From contig SCQH01000041.1 of the NCBI GenBank assembly GCA_004321925.1, forward strand, positions 1 to 62,381: 62,381 nt of DNA, read 5' to 3'. The notes below the pieces were generated by a model. That model searched no databases, was not told the origin of the DNA, and saw only the letters and a program-made list of their open reading frames with translations. Source of the DNA: Nitrospirota bacterium. Its GTDB lineage: Bacteria; Nitrospirota; Thermodesulfovibrionia; Thermodesulfovibrionales; UBA6898. A program made the position numbers and the translations under genes. Within the stretch, counting starts at the first letter, position 1. Each line of letters starts with the position of its first letter. This document shows positions 1 to 8,829 of this stretch, in pieces.

Positions 1-549
1 CTGAAATTTCTTGATTTCAGGGCTGTGGCGGGTGATGAGACCCTGACCGAGTCGCTGCGCGGTCATATCATGATGCTGGTCAAGAGACAGGATGAATTCC
101 TTTCTCGCATGGCCACCCTGATAGCCAGAAACAGACAACCCTCAGGAATTCTGAGGGTGTTAAGACTCCCGGGTCATCTCTCACTGGAAAAGACCGTCGA
201 TATTTCTGCCAGCGGCCTCGAACCGCTGACTGATGCGGCGAGACTCCTTGCCCTGGCTCTTGCGGTCCCGGAAAGCACTACGAAAGACCGCATCGTTGCG
301 GTAAGTAAAAAGGATCCGGGAGTTTCACGGCAATGCGACGAGATGTCAGAGGCCCTTGAACTGCTGCTGCAGCTTCAGATCCGGCATCAGGTTGAACTTT
401 TTGGGAAGGGTGAGGTCCCTCATAATGTCATCGAATATGGGCGGCTGAGTTCTTCTGAAAGGCATCACCTGCGGGAAGCCTTTCAGGCGATACACAGGAT
501 CGTCGACAATATTGCGGATCACTATCGTCTCAGGCTGATAGGTGTGTAG
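1..549 (+). CDS. DUF294-type putative nucleotidyltransferase, C-terminal part (5'-truncated by window edge)
   Basis: The reading frame is open from base 1, so the gene begins left of the window; the GTG at 25 is internal. The first residues read KFLDFRAVAGDETLTESLR, which matches the 'DFRxVxGD' junction of the DUF294 nucleotidyltransferase/C-terminal domain pair found in CBS-domain signalling proteins. The rest is a helical domain with the FLxRMA...R and LLLQLQIRHQ segments typical of DUF294_C, ending in an AFQAIHRIVDNIADHYRLRL helix. The family is thought to transfer nucleotides to, or regulate, an unknown partner, by analogy with GlnD-like proteins. The catalytic nucleotidyltransferase motif is not visible here because it lies outside the window. 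An exonuclease or ligand-binding role cannot be excluded. Confidence 0.7.
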   Translation: MKFLDFRAVAGDETLTESLRGHIMMLVKRQDEFLSRMATLIARNRQPSGILRVLRLPGHLSLEKTVDISASGLEPLTDAARLLALALAVPESTTKDRIVAVSKKDPGVSRQCDEMSEALELLLQLQIRHQVELFGKGEVPHNVIEYGRLSSSERHHLREAFQAIHRIVDNIADHYRLRLIGV

Positions 550-728
550 CATGTCCGGATCTGTTTTTGCGTTTGTAAGGATATTGAGCAGTACGAAATA
601 TTTAATTATGGAAGGAGGATGCAAAAGAACAAATAAGAGGTACCGGATTTACATGAGTATCTGATCGCAGCATCTTCGGTTTAATGTTTTCATGTTGAAA
701 ACATAACATGTTACGGGAGGTAACTATT
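550..728. other. Intergenic leader of the MFS gene, no gene seen
   Basis: This stretch has no supported ORF. It contains an isolated Shine-Dalgarno-like AAGGAGG near 611 that is not followed by a usable reading frame. The true ribosome site of the next gene, GGGAGG at 715-720, lies 8 nt before the ATG at 729. No convincing -35/-10 pair was found. Confidence 0.4.
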
Positions 729-2363
729 ATGGCAGTTGCAACAGAAGAAGTCCTCGAAAAAGCGCCACTAACAAAAGAAGAACGGATGGTCATCGTAGCC
801 TCATCCGTCGGGACCGTATTTGAATGGTATGACTTTTATCTTTACGCGACCCTTGCTCCTTTCTTTGCCGCCCTCTTTTTCCCGAAAGGTAATGAGACCG
901 CTGCTTTGATGTCGGCCTTTGCGACCTATGCGGCAGGCTTTCTGATCCGGCCTTTCGGCGCTATCGTTTTCGGCCGTATCGGCGACCTTATCGGACGCAA
1001 GTACACGTTCCTGGTGACCATCATCGTTATGGGTCTCGCAACCTTCGGCGTCGGTCTGCTTCCCACCTTTGAGGCCATTGGATGGGTAGCACCAATTATC
1101 CTGGTCACCCTCCGTCTCTGCCAGGGTCTTGCGCTCGGCGGTGAGTATGGCGGTGCTGCAACCTACGTTGCCGAACACTCTGCGCACCATCGTCGTGGTT
1201 ATAACACCAGCTGGATTCAGACGACGGCAACGCTTGGGTTCTTTCTCGCATTGTTCATCATCGGCGGCTGCCGGGTATGGATGACCAAGGAAATGTTTAC
1301 GTCATGGGGCTGGAGAATTCCTTTCTGGGTCTCTATTATCCTGCTCGGTTTCTCGATCTACATCCGCCTCAAACTGCATGAATCACCGATCTTCCTGAAG
1401 ATGAAGGCTGAAGGCAAGGGCTCCAAGGCCCCGCTTACGGACAGCTTCCTTCGCTACCCGAACAATAAATACGTTCTGCTCGCCCTTATCGGCGCAACCG
1501 CCGGCCAGGGTGTTGTCTGGTATACCGGTCAGTTCTATGCCCTTTTCTTTATGCAGATCACACTGAAGCTCGACTTCCTTACTACCTATATTCTTATTGG
1601 AGCCTCTCTGCTTCTTGGGACACCATTCTTTATATTATTCGGCTGGCTGTCGGACAAGATCGGCCGGCTCAAGATCATACTGCTGGGCTGTCTTATTGCA
1701 GCCGTGACCTACTTCCCGTTGTTCCAGGCCCTTACGCATTATGTGAACCCGGGTCTTGAAGAATTCCAGAACCGGACCAAGATCAGTGTTGCTCACGATC
1801 CTAAAGATGCGACCTTCAATCTTTTTGTCGGTCCGTGGTCCAAGTTTACCCAGGTTGACAAGGCAAAGGATTTCCTTACAAAACAGGGTATCAGCTTTAA
1901 GATCCTCCCTGCTGTTGCCGGCAAGACGATAGAGATAAGGATTGACGATACCGTGATCGACGGATGGGGCCCTGATCAGGAAAAACAGTTGAAGGAAGCT
2001 CTTAAGGCCAAGAATTTCCCTGAAAAGGCCGATCCAGCCAGGGTGAACTATCCTATGACCCTGCTGATCCTGTTTATCTTCCTTATCTATGTTACGATGG
2101 TGTACGGACCTATCGCGGCCTTCCTGGTCGAACTCTTCCCGACCCGGATACGCTACACCTCCATGTCCCTGCCGTATCATATCGGCAATGGCTGGTTCGG
2201 CGGTATGCTGCCGCTTACGGCTACAGCGATCGTGGCACTGAAGGGTGATATCTATTATGGTCTGTGGTATCCGATCATCGTATCACTCATTACGGTGGTC
2301 GTTGGCTTCCTCTTCCTGAAAGAGACCAAGGACCGCGATATTCACAACGTTGAACATGACTAG
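729..2363 (+). CDS. MFS transporter of the metabolite:H+ symporter type with a large extracytoplasmic insert
   Basis: This is a 544-residue major facilitator. The N-terminus has FEWYDFYLYATLAPFFAALF, the metabolite:H+ symporter (MHS) signature, followed by the loop 2-3 motif GRIGDLIGRKYTF and a second-half copy GWLSDKIGRLK. About twelve membrane segments are visible. Residues about 335-440 form an unusually long hydrophilic loop between predicted TM9 and TM10, where most family members have a short turn. An upstream ATG at 708 is possible, but the GGGAGG at 715-720 fits the ATG at 729. Substrates in this family are organic acids, osmolytes or shikimate; acs lies 2.8 kb downstream, so a short-chain carboxylate is plausible but not shown. 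A strong terminator follows directly. Confidence 0.85.
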   Translation: MAVATEEVLEKAPLTKEERMVIVASSVGTVFEWYDFYLYATLAPFFAALFFPKGNETAALMSAFATYAAGFLIRPFGAIVFGRIGDLIGRKYTFLVTIIVMGLATFGVGLLPTFEAIGWVAPIILVTLRLCQGLALGGEYGGAATYVAEHSAHHRRGYNTSWIQTTATLGFFLALFIIGGCRVWMTKEMFTSWGWRIPFWVSIILLGFSIYIRLKLHESPIFLKMKAEGKGSKAPLTDSFLRYPNNKYVLLALIGATAGQGVVWYTGQFYALFFMQITLKLDFLTTYILIGASLLLGTPFFILFGWLSDKIGRLKIILLGCLIAAVTYFPLFQALTHYVNPGLEEFQNRTKISVAHDPKDATFNLFVGPWSKFTQVDKAKDFLTKQGISFKILPAVAGKTIEIRIDDTVIDGWGPDQEKQLKEALKAKNFPEKADPARVNYPMTLLILFIFLIYVTMVYGPIAAFLVELFPTRIRYTSMSLPYHIGNGWFGGMLPLTATAIVALKGDIYYGLWYPIIVSLITVVVGFLFLKETKDRDIHNVEHD

Positions 2364-2414
2364 TATCACAATCCGGAAACAGCAGTACAACTGAGCATTA
2401 TTGAACAAATGCTG

Positions 2415-2451
2415 CCGGCGGATGAGCTGCCTCATCCGCCGGACTTTTGTT
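2415..2451 (+). terminator. Rho-independent terminator after the MFS gene
   Basis: A perfect 12-bp stem, CCGGCGGATGAG with CTCATCCGCCGG, has loop CTGC and is followed by ACTTTTGTT. It closes the MFS transcript, so the phosphoesterase-kinase pair downstream should have its own promoter or rely on read-through. Confidence 0.85.
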
Positions 2452-2464
2452 GACGGCCTCTCAT

Positions 2465-3208
2465 ATGAAAACAGGATTATTTGCCGATATACATGCTAAC
2501 CGTGAAGCCCTCGAGGCCTGTCTCAGGCATGCTGAGGCTAATCAGGTCGATGACCATATTTTTCTTGGCGATCTGGTGGGCTATGGGGCTGATCCTTCCT
2601 GGGTGATCGATACGGTCATGCAGTACCATGCCCGGGGTGCCGGCGTCATTCTTGGCAATCATGATGCAGCAGTTCTGAGCAAGCCGGAACTGACGATGGT
2701 CGAGGATGCCCGTCAGGCGATCGACTGGACCCGGCCTCGTCTGACCGATGACAACATGAAGTTCCTTTCGGGGCTGCCGCTGAGCATTGAAAAGAAAGAC
2801 CGCCTGTTCGTGCATAGCAGTGCCTTTAAACCTGCAGACTGGAGCTATGTTGCTGATGTACATTCTGCCAGGAAGTGTTTTGGAGCTACGTTCAGCCGTT
2901 TTATTTATTGCGGCCATCTCCATCAGCCGTTATTGTACCACCAGGGCTCGACAGGGAAAGTGGTCCAGTTCACGCCTGTAGCCGGGGTTGATATCCCTCT
3001 GGGAATGTACCGGCGCTGGCTCGCGGTCATCGGTGCCGTGGGACAGCCCCGGGACTCCAACCCCGCGGCATGTTATGCGGTGCATGATTCGGGGAAGAAT
3101 ATACTGACGTACTACCGGGTCGGTTATGATGTAACTGCGGCAGCACGGAAGGTCCGTGAGAGCGGGCTTCCGGTCTGGCTGGGTGATCGTTTGGAGAGAG
3201 GGGTATAG
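2465..3208 (+). CDS. Calcineurin-like metallophosphoesterase
   Basis: This 247-residue protein has the full set of metallophosphoesterase metal-binding motifs in order: DIHAN, GDLVGYG, GNHD, an HSS segment, and CGHLHQP. It belongs to the YfcE/ApaH-like superfamily of two-metal phosphatases. The TTG at 2447 lies inside the preceding terminator, so the ATG at 2465 is the better start. Only 3 nt separate its stop from the TTG start of the kinase-USP gene, so the two are probably co-transcribed and translationally linked. An adjacent kinase and phosphatase suggest opposing action on a shared target, but the substrate could equally be a nucleotide or a small phosphoester. Confidence 0.8.
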   Translation: MKTGLFADIHANREALEACLRHAEANQVDDHIFLGDLVGYGADPSWVIDTVMQYHARGAGVILGNHDAAVLSKPELTMVEDARQAIDWTRPRLTDDNMKFLSGLPLSIEKKDRLFVHSSAFKPADWSYVADVHSARKCFGATFSRFIYCGHLHQPLLYHQGSTGKVVQFTPVAGVDIPLGMYRRWLAVIGAVGQPRDSNPAACYAVHDSGKNILTYYRVGYDVTAAARKVRESGLPVWLGDRLERGV

Positions 3209-3211
3209 TTC

Positions 3212-4651
3212 TTGACAGAATCTGAGCTCGGAAAAGGCAGCCTGCTGGGAGGTTTCAAGCTGGAAGAGAGGATCCATGCCGGAGGCATGGCCACCATCTG
3301 GAGGGTTGTCCGGCAGTGGGACACGATGCCGATGGCCATGAAGATCCCCCGCCTCAAAGATGGTGATGATTCCTCTTTTATCGTCTGTTTTGAAGTCGAG
3401 CAGATGATCATGCCGAGGCTCTCGGGGAGGCACGTTCCAAAATTTATCGCGTCCGGTGATTTCAGCATGCAGCCCTTCCTGGTCATGGAGCATCTGCCGG
3501 GGAAATCGCTCGATGTCCTGATGAGAGAAGCGCCGCTTAGTCCTCAGGAGATCGCGGTCATCGGGGCAAAGGTCGCACGGGCGCTGCATGATATCCACCG
3601 GCAGCATGTCATTCATCTGGATCTTACCCCTGACAACATCCTGTTCCGGAAAAGCGGTGAGGCGGTGCTTATAGATTTCGGTCTCTCACGCCATGAGCAG
3701 CTTCCGGACCTGATGGCAGAGGAGTTCAGTCTGCCGATGGGGACTGCCCCCTATATTTCTCCTGAACAGGTATTGGGCATACGAAGTGATTTCCGCAGCG
3801 ACATCTTTTCCCTGGGAGTTATCCTTTACCGGTTAACTACCGGTGAATTTCCCTTTGACGATCCGAAGAGTATGGCAGGACTTAAAAGGAGACTTTACCT
3901 GGCTCCAGTCCCTCCCCGGGTGCTCAACAAAAAATGTCCCAACTGGCTGCAGGAGATAATCCTGAAATGCCTTGAAGTGGATTCGGATAAGAGATATGAC
4001 AGCGGGGCGCAACTGGCCCTTGCCCTTGAAAACCCCTGCCAGGTAATACTTACCTCACGCTCTGAACTGGACAAGAGCGACAGCCTCTGGACCGAGTTTA
4101 AGCGCTGGATCCGCTATTCCCGATCCGGACCATCTCAACTGCGTTCAGTTGCCCGGCATCTTGACACTGCGCCGATAATCATGGCTGCAGTGGATATCTC
4201 GCCCGGAGCAGAGGCCTTGTCGGATGCAATTCGACATGTAGTAAAGCGGATCTATCACGGAGAGAGGAATGCCAGGATCACCTGTGTTACGGTCAGGAAG
4301 ACGCGGCTCGTCGGTATTGACCTGGGACTGGATGAGGCCGGCAAGAATCTTTATGTGCAGTACCTCACTGCCTTGAAGCAATGGGCCCAGCCGATGGAAC
4401 TGCCTGCCGACAGGGTCTCCTTTCATGTGCTTGAGTCGCCTGATGCTGCTATGGCGCTTATAAATTATGCCAAGTCAAACCACGCAGAACATATTGTTAT
4501 AGGGGCACGCGGGAGTTCCATGTTGCGGCGCTTCCTCGGGAGTGTGTCTTCCCATGTTGTTGCGGAAGCCCCCTGTTCTGTGACGGTAGTGAGACTGCAT
4601 GATACCGGGGATTCCGGCGTTACCAGCGACGGATATTCAGGACATGGTTAA
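3212..4651 (+). CDS. Ser/Thr protein kinase fused to a universal stress protein (UspA) domain
   Basis: This 479-residue cytosolic protein has two parts. Residues about 10-280 form a eukaryotic-like kinase: a glycine loop around AGGMATIW, the ATP-anchoring K44 in AMKIP, the catalytic loop HLDLTPDN (D137), DFGLS (D155), the activation segment GTAPYISPEQ and SDIFSLGVILY. The usual HRD arginine is leucine (L136), making this a non-RD kinase. Residues about 320-479 form a Usp domain with the ATP-binding pattern GARGSSMLRRFLGSVSSHV starting at G431. No membrane segment is present. The TTG start is supported by GGAGAGAGGGG at 3193-3203. The fusion suggests phosphosignalling tied to nucleotide or stress status; the target is unknown. 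Confidence 0.88.
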   Translation: MTESELGKGSLLGGFKLEERIHAGGMATIWRVVRQWDTMPMAMKIPRLKDGDDSSFIVCFEVEQMIMPRLSGRHVPKFIASGDFSMQPFLVMEHLPGKSLDVLMREAPLSPQEIAVIGAKVARALHDIHRQHVIHLDLTPDNILFRKSGEAVLIDFGLSRHEQLPDLMAEEFSLPMGTAPYISPEQVLGIRSDFRSDIFSLGVILYRLTTGEFPFDDPKSMAGLKRRLYLAPVPPRVLNKKCPNWLQEIILKCLEVDSDKRYDSGAQLALALENPCQVILTSRSELDKSDSLWTEFKRWIRYSRSGPSQLRSVARHLDTAPIIMAAVDISPGAEALSDAIRHVVKRIYHGERNARITCVTVRKTRLVGIDLGLDEAGKNLYVQYLTALKQWAQPMELPADRVSFHVLESPDAAMALINYAKSNHAEHIVIGARGSSMLRRFLGSVSSHVVAEAPCSVTVVRLHDTGDSGVTSDGYSGHG

Positions 4652-4774
4652 GCAACCAGATGCAGGCAGGGCGTTACGGCAGACCGGGGAATTCGTCCTG
4701 GAGGCGTGTTAACAGGTTAAATCAACAATATAGCTGCAGTAAAAAAACAGAAATAAACAAAGGAGGAAGTACTT

Positions 4775-4990
4775 ATGCTGAAATGGATCATCATCGCAGT
4801 GGTAGCAGCACTTTTTATCGGAGCATCATATTACATCTTGACACATGGTGGAGCACTCGAAATGCAGCCGGAACATGCGGTTGAAGCTCCGGCAAAGGCG
4901 CCCGGAACTGAAGCCCCGGCAAAAGCCCCGGCAGCAGAGGCACCGGCAAAGACACCGGCAAAGGCGCCTGCAGCCGAAAACAGGAAATAG
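4775..4990 (+). CDS. Small single-pass membrane protein with Ala-Pro-Lys repeat tail
   Basis: This 71-residue protein has a well-placed AGGAGG (4761-4766) 8 nt before ATG. Residues 3-24 form one hydrophobic helix (WIIIAVVAALFIGASYYIL). The rest is a low-complexity tail of EAPAKAP-type repeats, about six copies. Such Ala/Pro/Lys tails usually act as flexible spacers across the periplasm, as in TonB or FtsN, but no functional domain follows here. It lies between the kinase-USP gene and acs on the same strand. The function is not recognised. Confidence 0.65.
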   Translation: MLKWIIIAVVAALFIGASYYILTHGGALEMQPEHAVEAPAKAPGTEAPAKAPAAEAPAKTPAKAPAAENRK

Positions 4991-5054
4991 CTGGTCAGGC
5001 TTTTTCGGCTGACTGCAAACCGGTCTGAACCGTTAAAATGCGGCCAGAAAGCTA

Positions 5055-5083
5055 TTGATTATTCTTATGGATAGATTTATAAT
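5055..5083 (+). promoter_or_regulatory. Sigma70-type promoter upstream of acs
   Basis: TTGATT at 5055-5060 and a consensus TATAAT at 5078-5083 are separated by 17 nt. This leaves a leader of roughly 60 nt before the acs ATG at 5153, which has an AAGGAGGAG ribosome site. It is the only good promoter between the small membrane protein and acs. Confidence 0.7.
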
Positions 5084-5152
5084 TATTATCGTTCCCGGGT
5101 TTTAAAAAGATCATCAGTATATACCTATTCTATATTAAGGAGGAGTTCAGTC

Positions 5153-7129
<1,977 letters not shown>

Positions 7130-7195
7130 ACTGCAGAAGCGGAAGGCGATGAAGTAGACGTTACGGAATACGTCATTCCGGACAATTCAGTATCA

Positions 7196-7239
7196 AAGCG
7201 CAGGGGCAGGTGAAGCCTGCCCCCTGCGCTTATTTTTTT
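7196..7239 (+). terminator. Rho-independent terminator after acs
   Basis: AAGCGCAGGGGCAGG pairs with CCTGCCCCCTGCGCTT (one bulged C) across the loop TGAAG and is followed by ATTTTTTTG. This is a long GC-rich stem with a clear U-tract. Confidence 0.88.
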
Positions 7240-7251
7240 GCTGGGAGGCAG

Positions 7252-7830
7252 ATGGCAATTTCTAATCTCAAGAAGGGCCTTTTCATTAAAGAAGAGGATA
7301 TGGCGCAGAAGAGCGTTCAGGTTCTCATGACACTGCCGCCGGAGGAACGCGACAGCGGAGTAAAAGAAGTTCTGTATAAATTCTGCACTGAGAGTGCAGA
7401 GCAGTTCGTGCAGGGGGAGGTGCAGTGTCAGGGGTCGCCCTTTGCTGACCTGCCACGGGCCCATTTTTTCAACGAGATGCTGCTTATCAACTTATGGATG
7501 ATCGACAAGGTCTTCAATAAATACAAACCTGAGCTTGTCGCAGGGATCCACCAGCACTACTCTGGCATGCCGCCCGATATGCCAGACAGGATTTCAGGCA
7601 TGGCAAGAAGGTTTAAGACCTACCATAACGAATGGGACGACTATACAGGCCATCAGGACCTCTTCGGCATCAAGGCAGGCGGACTGCTTTTCAGATCAAA
7701 GAACGGCTATCCCGTCAATGAGGTCTCCTTCCGGATCATCTCCTATTCCGAAGAGTCTATAGCCGTGCTGAAAAAGATAAGAAAGGCTTTCCGGGAAGCA
7801 AAACTGATCGCGGCGCCCGATAATGCCTGA
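7252..7830 (+). CDS. Conserved-looking hypothetical protein
   Basis: This protein is about 192 residues, soluble, and has no signal peptide or membrane segment. The in-frame GTG at 7210 lies inside the acs terminator, so it is not used. The ATG at 7252 follows GGGAGG closely (3 nt); a second ATG at 7300 after GAAGAGG is an alternative. It is mixed alpha/beta with two aromatic-rich stretches (AHFFNEMLLINLWMID and FKTYHNEWDDYTGHQDLF). I do not recognise the family. It is isolated between terminators and may be a single-gene unit. Confidence 0.6.
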   Translation: MAISNLKKGLFIKEEDMAQKSVQVLMTLPPEERDSGVKEVLYKFCTESAEQFVQGEVQCQGSPFADLPRAHFFNEMLLINLWMIDKVFNKYKPELVAGIHQHYSGMPPDMPDRISGMARRFKTYHNEWDDYTGHQDLFGIKAGGLLFRSKNGYPVNEVSFRIISYSEESIAVLKKIRKAFREAKLIAAPDNA

Positions 7831-7930
7831 AAGGAAGAACGGCTTTGACCGCTGATCCGGATTGTGGAAGTCATGATGTTCAGTTTCTGTCAATCGTTTT
7901 TATGGCTATTCCCGCATGAAGACCTGATTA

Positions 7931-7939
7931 TGATATAAT
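7931..7939 (+). promoter_or_regulatory. Extended -10 promoter
   Basis: TGATATAAT is a perfect extended -10 element (TGn plus TATAAT) with no clear -35 upstream. It lies about 57 nt before the TTG start of the small membrane protein at 7996. Confidence 0.5.
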
Positions 7940-7995
7940 AAAGCCTCGATCAATATGAAAATGTCGGGCATTTTCGCACACACAAGGAGATAATC

Positions 7996-8226
7996 TTGAA
8001 GTTAACAGCCCAGATGACCGCCGTGTTTGCAGCAATCTTCGCAACCATATGTTTCGGATTTGCGATAACCGGATTTATCGCCCTAAAAAGTATCACGGAC
8101 CCGGTCCAGGCAGCTGATTCAAAGGGGTATGCCCTGTTCTGGGCGTTCCTGGGGACCGTTGTCCTGTTGTTCGGAGTCTGGGCGACATGGATAGTTCGGA
8201 CAGAGAAGAACAAAGAAGAGTCCTGA
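7996..8226 (+). CDS. Small two-helix membrane protein
   Basis: This 76-residue protein starts at TTG with AAGGAGA (7984-7990) 5 nt upstream. Two hydrophobic segments, residues about 8-30 and 44-67, are separated by a short polar loop, and the C-terminus is charged (RTEKNKEES). The family is not recognised. An extended -10 promoter lies upstream, and the isochorismatase-like gene follows after 34 nt, so the two probably form an operon. Confidence 0.6.
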   Translation: MKLTAQMTAVFAAIFATICFGFAITGFIALKSITDPVQAADSKGYALFWAFLGTVVLLFGVWATWIVRTEKNKEES

Positions 8227-8260
8227 CAGATCGTTCGAAAGAATTCCGGCGTGGAGTGCA

Positions 8261-8812
8261 ATGGATAGATTCATACTGAAAAAGGATGACGCAGTGCTGG
8301 TGCTCGTGGATATCCAGGAGCGGCTTGCGGTTGTCATGAGCGAACGCCAGAAGGTCGTTGAAAACTGCCTGCATCTGATCGAACTCTGCAGGCTTCTGGA
8401 CATCCCGATCATCCTGAACGAGCAATATCCCAAGGGGCTCGGCCAGACAGTATCGGAGATCAGGGAGGCGCTCAAAGAGCACCAGCCTCATGAAAAAGTC
8501 ACCTTCAGCTGCTGTGCCATGGGAACATTCCCTGAGGCCCTTGCTTCGACCGGGAAAAAGAAGGTCATCCTTGTGGGCATGGAGACGCATGTCTGTGTGC
8601 TCCAGACCTGCGTTGATCTGCTGAAAGAGGGGTATGCCGTCCATGCTGTCAGTGATGCGATATGCTCGCGGACAGAGGGCAATTACCGCACCGCCCTTGA
8701 GTATATGCGGGATGCCGGTGCAGTCCTCACCTGCACCGAGACCGTGTTGTTCCAGCTGCTCGAAAAGGCCGGGACCGAAGAGTTCAAGACGATCTCAAAA
8801 CGGATCAAATGA
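8261..8812 (+). CDS. Isochorismatase-family cysteine hydrolase
   Basis: This 183-residue protein has the family's catalytic triad in the expected order: D17 in LVDIQE, K79 in HEKVTF, and C112 in GMETHVCVLQTC. The family includes YcaC-like hydrolases, nicotinamidases and isochorismatases, all using a nucleophilic Cys on an alpha/beta Rossmann-like core. The short form with GMETHVCVLQT is typical of YcaC-like members of uncertain substrate. A GGAG element precedes the ATG. It ends 17 nt from the convergently transcribed sensor kinase. Confidence 0.87.
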   Translation: MDRFILKKDDAVLVLVDIQERLAVVMSERQKVVENCLHLIELCRLLDIPIILNEQYPKGLGQTVSEIREALKEHQPHEKVTFSCCAMGTFPEALASTGKKKVILVGMETHVCVLQTCVDLLKEGYAVHAVSDAICSRTEGNYRTALEYMRDAGAVLTCTETVLFQLLEKAGTEEFKTISKRIK

Positions 8813-8829
8813 ACAGGCCGGCGGGCCTT

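Noticed and set aside
2447-2464. TTG start of the metallophosphoesterase
   Set aside because: It lies within the terminator U-tract. The ATG at 2465 begins directly at the first beta-strand.
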